From NCBI GenBank assembly GCA_021432635.1, contig MU270030.1, positions 434,001 through 498,000 of the forward strand: DNA of 64,000 nt. The letters run 5' to 3'. Source of the stretch: Thozetella sp. PMI_491 (lineage: Eukaryota; Ascomycota; Sordariomycetes; Chaetosphaeriales; Chaetosphaeriaceae). Below, in pieces: positions 21,531 through 32,323 of the stretch (the stretch's first letter is position 1; each line of letters begins with the position of its first letter). The notes under the pieces were generated by a model. That model worked only from the letters and a program-made list of their open reading frames with translations. It was not told where the DNA came from and searched no databases. Both the position numbers and the translations under genes were made by a program.

Positions 21531-24500
21531 GGGCCGGGTGGGTAGAGGGGTGGGCCTTCATGACGTGGACCAGAACTCCAAGCCACCGCCAGCTCAACCG
21601 TGTGGGTGACGGACGGATCATCTGGACTGTGAGGCATCCAAGTGTACAACATTGTCTGTGTTCCGCTTCCCCTCGAAGAGGCAGGTATGGGAATGTGGAA
21701 GACGGGACAGGAGAGCGTGAGGCTACTGGCCCGGGGAGCCGGGGACGAGAGCGGTATGCGACCTTCCCTCAAAGGATGGGTCGGCCAGTGGTGCTACTCC
21801 CTGATGGAGGTCGTGTGCTGATCGCCCGAGGCGTGTGATACGATATCCTCCGTGGAACCATTAGAAGGGGCTAGATCTGGAAAGCAACGAGAGAAAGAGT
21901 CATACCCTCACCGCAAAACTCTGTGCGGGATGGACGGCCATGCAGTAGCGTAGGGAGGAGTTCATGCGTTCTGCCGGGCATTCGGTTGGTAGATGCCTTG
22001 ATACCCTGGAATATGCAAAGCACACTTTAAAAAATCCAAGCTCGCTCCCCTTGCAAGCCCGTGGACACATGCATGCATGCCGCTTTGTCGGGGCAGCTAC
22101 TAAGCGTGCTAAGGTAGCTAGGCCCAGCACTAGTGCGTATTGCTCGAAAGAAAGCAAGAATAGGGAACAAAAAGACTCGCCTAGGCTTCAGGGGTGTTGT
22201 TGATTGGGGGGGTCTTTGAGATGCCAAAGCGCAGCCAGAGGCGCCCCTGGTGGTGGCTGTGCTTCTGTCGAAAGGATGGCCCTAGAAGGAAGTCGAAGCG
22301 GCAATCCGTAGAGCAAAAGCCGGGTTCTGCACGATGCTTGGCTTGCTGGAATAGCTCCGCCGTGCCGTTGCGCGTTGCTTCCGGCGGCGCTATGCCCAAG
22401 ACAGAGCTAGATGATGTGGACCTTTGCCACCAAGCTCTGCCAGCTCGGCTGAGCTTGTTGAGCTTCCATCAAGCTCCCCATGCCCGGCGCCCCCAACCTC
22501 GTGTCTCTTCCCTGCCTTGGCAGCGAAATCCCGTCAAGGGTTGCCCCAAACGGGCAGGCGCAAATGCCGAATAGCTTACAGCATGGAGCAATAGCTAGCC
22601 CGCATACACCCGGATAGCATCCCCAGACTGCCGAGAGCTCCACGGGTGACTCACTGAGAAACGGCGCAGATCCTCATGAAACAATCGCCGCATGCAACCA
22701 CGAGCCCGGTTCTTTGCTCGCCTCGCCCTTCCATGGTCTTGCATGGTGTCCAACTTTCCCATCCCCGCCCCACCCCATCGCAGCTCGCCCGCAGTAGCCT
22801 CGCAGCGAGGTACATGGCTCTTAGCCGACGAGGGCCAATCGACGCGGTGCCGCCAGCCTGCCGCGGAGCGTGCGCGCCATCCATTGGCCGGTCACCGCTA
22901 CGCGCCCGCACCGCGGATGGCAGGGGTCCAGCGCGTGTTGGTCGCTCTTCGCTCCGCCAATCGAGATCAGCCGGCGGCTCGGGACTGGGGTCTCCAGGGT
23001 CAGGGATGGCACGAGCTCCCGCGAACATGGCACGGTTGGCGAGCACGGACGCGGATCTTCGCGCCGCGCTTATACGTGAGCAGGTACGGACGAGAGGGAA
23101 ACCCCAAGAAAGCGGTTTTCCTGGGGCGTAGGCGCGCTGAGGACCGGGATCTGCCTTCGAGAACTCTCGTCCCCCCGTTCGAGCACTGGGGACTGCCATC
23201 CCATCTGGGTTGTTGGATGTTCTTTGTCCGCGTCTATCTATCTTCCCCGGAGAGACGACAGACGAAAATGTCCCGGCGCTTTCGCGAACGACAGGACGAG
23301 CGATGCCGCCCGCCGCCGAGGCGTCGTCCAGACAGACGATCGTGTGCCACATGAGGCGCAAATCCCCCTCCTTCTCTCATGCCCCGCCCCTCCTCCTGCT
23401 CCCTCGTCCATACCCTCTGCTACCATGTTCCCCTCCGTCTAAGGCATGAAAGGCGCATTGCCTCCTTAGGCGCCCGGCTAACGGGCGAGGCTGTGCACAA
23501 CCCCGGACTCTTTTCCCGAACTCTCCGAGACAGACAGCGGGCATGGACGTCCTCTGACAGCCGGCGGCTGACGAAGAGGGTCTCTAACAATTTCAGTAGC
23601 CGCCAACGACAGCGCCAATCGAAGCGCCGAGCTCCAAGGCCCCGGCCGAGGTCGGGCGCTGGCCGGGGCAATCTCTTGACACAGGCCTTTAGGTATTACA
23701 GCGTTGCTAGCAGTGCGACCTGGATTCGGCCCTTGCTGGCCTCGCCCTACCCTCAGCGCGCTTGCTGGCGGGGCTTTCTCCTCGGCTGCCCCCTTCAGAC
23801 CCAAACTGGTGTCAGCGTGCCCTGAGGCAATCTCGAGACAGCCACCCTCTCATCTTTCAGAACCTCGCTGGGGCAGAAGGGCCTAACCGCCCGCGGTTAT
23901 TCAAGCGTCTGTCATACACGCTGCCTTCTCAAACTTGCGCGCTGCTGAGCAACACTCCTTCGCCTGGCCGCCTCATTTCGTAGCGGTGGAGCTCGCTGCC
24001 TGGCTCGCCTATGTCAGCATATTGTGTAATTTCAGTAACCGCTCAGTAACCGCTCGCACTACGAGTCCCTTGATTTCCAGTGCCAGCCGGCCCGCCCGGC
24101 CAGCGCTTTGAGAGAGCAGGCGTCGGACGACTACAGTCGCGACGTCAGGTGAGCATTCTACGACGATGGCTCGCGGTGGTTCCACTGCGCAGTCCACAAC
24201 CGAGCGCAGGCGCCGACCAAAATAGCATCAGTCATCTCGGTATCAGGGTCTGGCCATGCCAACGTCTAGTTCTTCAACCGCCTAGTTTCTCAACCGCCTT
24301 TCGGTAGGACCTACCGAGAATGAAGGGGGGACGAGGCGTCGGCAGAATGGATGGACAACGACGACGGCATCTAGCCAAGCGCAGGCGGGCAGCGATGCAT
24401 GGGCAGAAAGGACTGGCCCGGGCGACGTCGGCAGTCATAGTCGCTGCCCAACGCTGTTGTTGCGATGCAATGCAACACATGACCCGGGGGCTGTAGTGGG

Positions 24501-26385
24501 GGTTATCCTCCTTGCAGCAGAGTAGCTATGTACAACTGTAGGAGCGTCTGAAGGTCCGACGAGACCGGAGGGATCGCGGTAAGTGCCGGACCCGTCCGTC
24601 TGTCGCGGCTTTCCAAACACGACCAAAGAGGCCTACGACGACCCAACGTTCGGCCGGAGGGAGCTGTAACACTCCAAGCCACGGCCGGACATGAAGCTCA
24701 GTCCTGAGCTCCTGCCGGGACATTCCCGTCGCAAGAGTGGCGCTTGGTGAAGTCGGGTCCGGGGTCGGGGCAAGGTCGCCAAACTGGCGCGCGTAGGGCG
24801 ACCGATTTGAAATGGAGGGTACTCGCGATGCACGGTGCGCGTCCGCGGTTGCTTTGCGCGGTGGGCGTCGGCGACGCGGAAATGCGTCGGTCGCTCGTCG
24901 CTCTCTTCTGAACACCCCCACACCGCGTTATAGCGCATCTGCAGGATACATCGCCGGTTGATCATAGACCGACTGCCATGTGTCCCCCAGTGTCCCGCCC
25001 ACTAAAGTCGTGAGTGAGTCACTGCCACGCTTATGCATGCCTAGCTGCAGAGTGGGAGCCGGTCCCGCTGCTGGCCACTCAGACCCCGCCATTTCGCATC
25101 GACCGCTCGCTTCTCATGCTGCTGGCAGTCCCGTTGCAGTAGCACTATCTTTTCAACCGGACGCACTTTGAACAAGATGGCTGGCAGAGGATGACTCTCG
25201 AAGTGTGATGGGGGGGCGAAGGGATGAAAGAGGAACCTTGACGGGGGGGTTCGAATTTTTTGGGACTTGACCAACATCGGACGAGGTCGGGAGGGAGCTC
25301 AGGTCATCGCCCACGACCGCCTTCGGAGCTCCTTCCGCGGAGGATGCTCATACTGCAAGATCTCTATAGATCGGAGGGAAGGCGGCCACCGTTGAGACCA
25401 TTCTCATCGCACGGTATAGCAAAGTAGCTGTCGTTTGTCGAGACAGAGAAGCGCTCCAGGCGAAGCCGCTGCCAGCGAGGTACGTACCGCTATGTCTTTG
25501 CATGCTTGGCACCTTTTCAGCCAGTAAGAGCCCAGATCCGGGGCAGTACTCCAGGTGCGCTTAGGCCGGCGCGCAGCCGACCAACACCTTGTCGTCTCTT
25601 GCAACATAGGCATAGGGCCTTCCCTCCCCCCCCGTCCACCCCCCGAATACACAACCGTCAAGTGACAGTAGAGAGACAAGGGGTTGCACCCTAGTGTCTC
25701 CGCGTTTCAGGTTTATTTTGATCCAGCGGTATGGCAGGAAAGTAGTCGAGCCCCGGTCGCTGCCAGTGTACGTACCATCAACCCTTCCCGATTTGGCCTT
25801 GGTGGTGAACCCACCATCGTTCGCTCTTTCCCACCCCAGCCCCAGGGCGAACGACCCTTACACGGCCCCGACGGGTACGGCAGGCTCGGTGCTACGTACC
25901 TCACCCGCGCTGCTGCGCGGGTCACGCCTGGACTGCCACCTCGTCATATCGCGCCGACCTCAATGTTCGGCCATGTCGTGTACTGTAGGTTCGGCTGATT
26001 GCATGGTGCGGACCCTCGAAGCGCCCAGATCAGCGGCCCTCGTTGCCTCAACTTCTGAGGATAAGAATACCCAACATCCCACCCCGAAACTCATCCATTC
26101 TTCTTGTCCATTCCATCCGCAGCCCTCTCCCATCTTCAAACATATCCTCTTCCTTTTCTCTCTCTCTCTCTCTCTCCTCTCCCGCGCTCTCTTTCTTTCC
26201 TTTCCTCTCTTCCCAAATAGACTCTCGAGAGATCGGCAACTGTCCATAAACCAACGCCTCACTTACACCAGCGGAGCCGGCCTCCCTTCTCTCCTCGCGG
26301 AACACCACCCCACCTTCGCCTAGAAGATAATCCGTAATCTGCTGAGCCGTGTGTCGACGACACACAGCATTACCAGTTGCACATC
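21531..26385. other. 4.9-kb intergenic
   Basis: No gene supported. Many overlapping frames of 60-230 codons exist on both strands because the sequence is GC-rich and poor in stops, but none shows a domain, intron pattern or start context. The last 350 bases contain a pyrimidine tract and are the likely promoter and leader of the gene at 26386. Confidence 0.5.
26156..26214 (+). promoter_or_regulatory. CT-rich tract upstream of the gene at 26386
   Basis: About 60 bases that are almost pure C and T on the plus strand, including a run of nine CT dinucleotides, followed by TTTCTTTCC blocks. Pyrimidine tracts just upstream of the transcription start are common in filamentous fungal promoters. The position, about 170-230 nt before the ATG, fits a core-promoter role. 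Confidence 0.5.
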
Positions 26386-28187
26386 ATGTCCACGTAAGTG
26401 TCTGCCTCGGACCGAAACCCTTCCCTTCCTCTACTAACAAGCTCGGCAGTCTGGCAGCGGATGTCACCTTCAACTTTGCGTCTTTCTCACCATGCGATCC
26501 CGCCACCCCACCGAGCTTCTCTTTTGATCCGTCCCTTCTTGAGATCCCATACCACCCCGGCCACGCTCGCTCCAGCTCGCATGGATCCGCCTACTCCTTT
26601 GAGTCGTCGCCCTCCGACTCGGCCGTCAGCGCCGTCAGCACCCGCCGCACCACTCCGGCGCGGTCTCCCATCCGCACTCATGGCCCTCTGCTCCTCCCCA
26701 AGATCCGGAGCCAGGACCAGGCCATTGGCCCTTCCATCGCCGCACCGGTGGCCAAGCGCGCCAGAACCTCGCCCGCCCCAACCCTGAACCGGGCCAGCCG
26801 CGCCCCTTTCCGGCCCTCGCACAACCGCAGCTACACCAACCCCGAGGCTATCACCTTCCAGCCTTCACTCTCCTTCACCGAGGACAACTCAGCCAGCTTG
26901 CTCTGCTCACCGGTGAGCTTCGCCCCGGTCGAGGACATCTCCCACTCACGCCGCGCCTCGTCGTGCAGCTTGGACAATGTCACCATTGAGAAGTACGGCT
27001 TCCCGACCTACCGCCAGATGCCCTCCTACGTCGCATCGGCCTCGGGCAGCGCCACTCCCACCCCTCAGCCGCAGCAACTACCCATGGCGCAGTCCGCAGA
27101 TGCCTTTCTCTACCAGCAGGCCTACGCGCCGCGAGCCTCGTCGCCCCTAGCTGCCGCGTCGCTCAGCCCTGAGCCGACGCCGTCCACTACTCTCATGTCG
27201 TACCTGACGGGCCCCAACCCAGCCCCGTCCCTGGTGCACAACATCTCTTTCCCTCTCCGTGATCCGCACACCAGGCACTTCTGGTGGGATGTGCGACAGG
27301 TCCGCCCCTGGGCCAACTTCTCTACCTCCACCATCCTCGCCATCCCCGGTGCTGCCTCCCTCCTCACCTGCCCCGTCCCTGCTCCTCTCCTCCCCGCCCC
27401 CATGGCCTCCCACCGCCACCCCGAGACCGAGGCTGCCCTGCACTCCATCTACGCCTCGCACTACCTGCCCCGCCTAAACGCCGCACTGGCCCTGTCCTCG
27501 CAGCGTCCGATTCAGTTCGCCGTCCCGCCCAAGACGACCACCGCCCCTGGCGCTGGCTCCAACGGTCTGGGCATGGCAACTGATTGCATGTTCGTCGCCA
27601 ACGTGGCTGGCGAGTCGGCCTCGGCCGCTGCTATCTTCGGCGGCAAGCCTACCGCTCGCGTAGTCGGCCTTGTCAAGAGCTTCGATCGCTTCAACACGGG
27701 CATGCGCGTCGAGGGCAACATCAAGCGTGTCGAGTACCTCCGCGGTCTCGCGCACCTCCACCATGCTATGCGCGAGCACGGGTGCCGGTACGGCTTCATC
27801 CTCACCGAGATCGAGTTGGTCTTCGTCCGCAACGGCGGCGAGACTACACCGCATTTCGGTTACCTCGAGGTCGGCAGCGTGCAGCTCGCCGCCGCCGGCG
27901 AGGGCAACATTGAGGAAGAGCAGCCGCTCACCGCCTGCCTTGCGCTCTGGGGGCTCGCCATGCTAGCCGGCGATGAGCCCGTCATGGGCCACGCCTACTG
28001 GAAGGCCGAGATCGGCGCGCCTGCCGAGGGTACCCGCCGGAAGGCGCTTCCCCGGGACGACTGGATGCCCCAGCCGCAGCTCGCTGAGAAGCGAGAAGCC
28101 AAGAGGGCGCGCGGGTGGGTGTTGCCTGAGGACGCCGTGGGTCGGAAAGAGCTTGGCAAGAGGGGCGTCCGATACGGTGCCTGCTGA
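26386..28187 (+). CDS. protein of unknown function, start codon split off by an intron
   Basis: Not recognised as a named family. Exons 26386-26393 and 26450-28187, 581 aa. The 56-nt intron has GTAAGT, a perfect CTAAC branch site and CAG, and separates only ATG-TCC-AC from the rest; spliced start is MSTLAADVTFNFASF. Residues 1-300 are Ser/Pro/Ala-rich and look disordered, with a basic KRAR segment that could serve nuclear import. From about residue 290 the sequence becomes ordered: ISFPLRDPHTRHFWWDVRQV, then AALHSIYASHYLPRLNAAL, ATDCMFVANV, RVVGLVKSFDRFNTGM, EYLRGLAHLHHAM, and CRYGFILTEIELVFVR, followed by CLALWGLAMLAGDEPVMGHA. The high quality of this C-terminal region suggests a conserved fungal domain. 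Basic C-terminus. No signal peptide or membrane segment is seen. Confidence 0.85.
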
Positions 28188-28825
28188 GGAGTGAGTGACG
28201 CATGAGAGAGAAAGAGAGGGATCCTAGACCGCCGAGAGCCGAGCACATACGCTGGCGGGATTCCAGTTGCTTGCGATTCTTTTGGCGCTAGGCGTCCGGT
28301 AATTCCGGTCTTTGGTTTTCGGGAGGGACCAAGGCGCATTGGGGTTTAGGGTAATGAATGATGGATACATGGAGGGATCAAGGAAAAAGATCTTCCCACG
28401 GTTTGACACCGGGGACACGACCGGTATGAGCTCATGATGACTGGTTCGTTCAATGAAAGCTCCTCTACTGCTCACTGGGAGGAAGTCAGTAGCTAGTACA
28501 TAGTCTACCTTTAATACGCTATTGCATAACTTGTTCATAATATTCGTTCCCTCTTCGACGCAGTGACAATAAGGTTTCTTGTTTGTAAGCCACGGAGGCT
28601 GAATGCCTAATATTGTCTCATCTTATGAGTTACACGAGGACCTCGGCCTTGCTTACTTAGTCTGGGGTCGAATTCAACCTCCGTAGACATATTAGTCCAT
28701 TTCGAGTTACTCGGGTTTCCCAGCCTATAATTCCTTGGCCCTGGTCCGTATGAATATGCATGTTCGCGCATATCTTTTGATTTCCTTATCTGTACATGTA
28801 CATAACTCGGGGGCGCGAGCACAGG
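28188..28825. other. convergent intergenic
   Basis: 3' flanks of the gene at 26386 (+) and the reductase (-). AT content rises here. No gene seen. Confidence 0.5.
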
Positions 28826-30373
28826 TCAAGCCGCCACCGGCACTGGTGTGAGGCCAGCATCCACAGCCATCTGCGCCACCTTGCCAGCTGCGCGCACCTT
28901 GGCGCTCCCCGCTTGCGTCCCTTGGGTCCTGACGTTCCATTCTCTCACCTGCTGGCAGAAGCCCTCCATAGTGGTGCAGCCAGGTGTGTAGCCGATCCCG
29001 CCGTCCTCGACGCTCCGCCGCGCCGCCGAGTCGAACCCGATCGTGTGCGAGCAGACGCTGAACACCGAAGGCTGCATGTACGCCACAGGCCAGCCCGGCT
29101 CCCCCAGGCCAAGCGCTTTCAGGAACGGGGCGTATGCGAGCAGGAGGCACCACGCCTCGATGAGGTGCGCTGTCACGAGCACTACTAGCGGCGGCGGGAA
29201 CAGCAGCGTGATTTTCTTCTCAGCCACCTCAAAGACGGTGTTGTAGAGGTCCGTGAAGGACGGCGGCAGCCCATCATCGGTGACGTTGAAAGTGCGGCCC
29301 GCGCACCGGGGCATTGCCGGGCGCGCCAGCGCCGCCTCGAGCTGGAGGTGGCCGAGGGCAACGTTGCGCGAGTTGACAAAGTTTTGGACGATGTGCGGCG
29401 TCCAGCTCGCGAGGACGGGGATGGTGAGCAGCGGATCGAGGCACAGGTCCGACGCGTCGCCGTACACGCCGTTGACCGGCCGGATGGTACCGGTGCGGAA
29501 GCCCTCGGCGTTGGCGCTGCAGACCATGCGCTCGGCCTGGGCTTTGGCGAGCGCGTAGTTTGCGAAGTAGTCTGCGCGCCCGCGCAGGGGGCGGTCGAAG
29601 TCGGACTCGTCAAAGAACTGGGCGTAGCCGACGGGGGCAGACCGCCACGGCCACACCCAGAAGCTGACGGGCCGGACGGCGATGGAGCCGGACGCGGTAG
29701 CGATGAAGATATCCGCGCCGGCGTCCCGGGCCGCCTGCAGGACGTTGGCGGTGCCGTTGACGTTGACGCTGTGCACGCGGTCGTAGAAACACTGGAACCG
29801 CTCCCAGGGGCGGATGACGGCGGCCGTGTGGTAGACAGTCAAAGGCAGGGATGCCGCAGAGGCGGCCCACGGCTTGGAGAAGGCGGCCTCGAGGGACGCG
29901 GGGGAGGTGATGTCTGCCTTGACGACCTCGACCTCGGCCGCCGCGCCCGTCAGCAAGGCGGCGCGCTTGGGGGGGGCAAAGTCGACAATACGGATGCTCT
30001 CCGGGGAGTGGCCCTGCTGGAGGAGCTGGGCGACGATGTCGCCGCCTACAAGTCCTGGGCCGAGTTAGCCCGGCGCAGGGCGACCATGCGCAAGCATCCA
30101 ATGGTTCTACTCACCAGACCCGCCGACAACGACATATTTCCGCTCCAGCTTCGGGGGGAGAATCTTCCTGAAGTCCAGCGGCGTCTTGACCAGGCGCTCG
30201 TAAGCTTCTCGGATCTCAGCCCTGGTCCAACGACGCGGCGAGTGCTCGGCAATCTCGTGGGGGACGGCCCGGAGGATGGCGTTCTGGCGATAGAGCAGGA
30301 GAACGACCGTGATAGCGGCGCCGATCGCAACCCACGCCGTGCTGCTTAGGTTTAAGACGCTGCTCAGGTCCAT
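28826..30373 (-). CDS. membrane-anchored 3-beta-HSD/Erg26-like NAD(P)-dependent dehydrogenase
   Basis: Short-chain (extended SDR) oxidoreductase of the 3-beta-hydroxysteroid dehydrogenase/isomerase type. Exons on the minus strand 30115-30373 and 28826-30054, 495 aa; one 60-nt intron inside the dinucleotide-binding loop. Seen: an N-terminal transmembrane helix (WVAIGAAITVVLLLY), a 40-residue linker, then VVVGGSGLVGGDIV with the GxxGxxG motif, ADIT for the adenine pocket, YHTAAV, NVNGTANVLQAA and the catalytic YALAK (Tyr253, Lys257). After RTGTIRPVNGVYG the substrate region includes FVNSRNVALGHLQLEAAL and a hydrophobic segment before the C-terminus. Likely bound to the ER membrane. It is longer than Erg26 (about 350-370 aa) because of the N-terminal anchor and C-terminal extension, so it is more likely a paralogue than the ergosterol enzyme. 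Start is the only in-frame ATG, 135 nt below a TATA box. Confidence 0.9.
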
Positions 30374-30508
30374 GGCGGTGCTCTGGGCGTCGTCAAAGGG
30401 GCAGGTCTGGCAAGCCTCAAAACAACCTCGGCAGCTCGGCTGGGGATGGGGAAACACGGGGGACGAGGTGGCGGTTTCCTCGAGAAGTGCCGGGCGCGGT
30501 GGCCAGGG

Positions 30509-30514
30509 TTTATA
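30509..30514 (-). promoter_or_regulatory. TATA box of the 3-beta-HSD-like gene
   Basis: On the minus strand the sequence reads GGCTTTATAAACCC, a strong TATA element about 135 nt upstream of the ATG at 30373. It argues against translation from any more distal position. Confidence 0.5.
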
Positions 30515-32323
30515 AAGCCTCGTGTGAAGAGGCGGGGGAGGACAAAAGGGGTCGAGCGCGCCAGTCCAGCTTGCTACGTACAAACAAACAAGGGTGCAGG
30601 CATGTGAGGTAGGTAGAGCTCAATCCATCTTTCCGCCCCCTCAAACCGCGGCTAGTTCTCGAGGGAGCAGCTGGCAGTTGCAAGCGAGCGTTGCAACCAC
30701 AGACTCGGCATTAAACAATCTGCCCCAACCAACAAGACCCCGGACGGGCGCCTAACTAATAGTGCGGGGACCGGCATTCCCGTTAGCCCTCCCGCCCAGC
30801 TGATGGGAATCAGCCCAGTAAGTTCTAGATGCTAGGGATTGCTGGCGGGCCCTCGCCCGGCCCGGAGGGATGCGCTACAGCTACAGGGACCAGATACGGG
30901 CGGCACGCAGCACGCAGACGGCGAGTAGCAGGGTGCTTGCACTGACACCTGGTTAGACTCAAACTAGCCTCTACGACGATGCATGCGCACATCTCGCCTA
31001 CGAAATGCCTGCTTGCTCCTCAGTAGCCCATCTTGTGACATCAGGCCATCACTGCATGGGAGAGGGGAGAAGCCGCGAGCGATAGGGGCTCACGCAGGCG
31101 AGTAAGGTGCTAAGGGCGAGGGAGACGCCCATAGAAATTGCATGACTCTCGCAAATCTCTAGACCCGGGCTCGATACGGACTCCGGGAGATAGCCGCCGA
31201 TCAGCACGAGCGAGACCGAGAGGCCGGAAGACGAATTGACCTCCGGGCAGGCAGGCGAGACATCATAACCTAACATGCTTGCAGCGCCAATCTTGTTGCC
31301 GGGCTAAACGGGCGAGGCGCGGGCACGGAAACCCCCAGGCAAGCAAAGCAGCGCCGAAGCAAATGTGGCCGGGGAAAACCATAGGAAGACATCAAGGCGA
31401 GTGCTCGCTCCGAATTCCCTCAAACGATCGGCACGTCAGTCTAGCATCCAGCCGGGCCCAAACGGGGTGACATCGAGGAGCCGGTCCCCTAGGCCAGCCG
31501 GTTGCAAGTTTCGAATGTTATGATGAAAGGGAAAAAGGAAGCGAGGAAGCGACGGCGGCTCGAGTTGGGGTAAAAAAAAAAACCTGCCGTCGGTGGGCGC
31601 TAAGCCGAGTGGGGAGGCTGCCTGCCAGTGCCAACCAAGCACATCTGTCGCTTCGGCCTGCTACTTACTCTAACTGAATGTGAATACATACGAACGAGGC
31701 ATGCACGAAGTTGGAGGAACATACGAATTTCGCAGACCTTGGCTAATTATGCTATAACAAGGGACCAAAACTAGAAAGCATATTCTAAAAGTATTGGCTT
31801 TTGCTCCACCATCGTGACGCCGAAATGCCAGTTGCGCCGTCTAGTAGCATGTCTCGGCGCGGCCGAGGTCCACATGCGCTCCTCTACACAGGAATCACAG
31901 GCGGCCATCAAATCCATAGGCCAACATGAATGCATCCTCCGTGGCGCGGGTGTCATATCGTCTCATTCGTGAATATCATTATCGCGTATACAGCGTGAGC
32001 CAGAGCCAAATGGTACACTTCCGCACCCTCGCACAGGTGCGGCATGCACTTTCCCTCAAAAAGACAACACCTTCCATCCGTGTGGTTCCTCCAAGAGCCC
32101 AGGGGTATGTATCCATTATACAGTCGAGCAACCGAGAGAGAACTCGCGCTCGCTCTCCGGGCCCTGCAAGGACCGCCATGACCTCGCCCAAAACACCAAG
32201 CCAGATATAGAACAAGAGAATACAAAAATGCGAAGAGAGAAGACGCAAAAAAAAAATAAAAAAAATTGTCAGACTAGGTAGACGCTTAGATAAAGAAGAT
32301 TTTCGTATGTACGCCTTCGCCGC
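30515..32323. other. intergenic, 1.8 kb
   Basis: Upstream of the reductase and downstream of the RBR ligase gene. Contains A-rich runs near 31570 and 32252-32270. No gene is supported. Confidence 0.5.

Noticed and set aside
22423-22432. TTTGCCACC, complement of a PACE-like Rpn4 site
   Set aside because: Far from any proteasome gene; a nine-base match is expected by chance in 64 kb, and another occurs in an intron near 49300.
24526-24965. Arg/Pro-rich minus-strand frames near 24.5-25 kb
   Set aside because: Two overlapping frames with similar composition, no domain and no splicing pattern; regarded as non-coding.
29348-30349. 333-codon open frame on the plus strand
   Set aside because: Antisense to the 3-beta-HSD-like gene and spans its intron; Gly/Arg/Asp-rich with no domain.
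30374-30583. N-terminal extension of the 3-beta-HSD-like protein
   Set aside because: The frame is open further upstream but without an ATG, and a TATA box lies within it, so it is promoter and leader.
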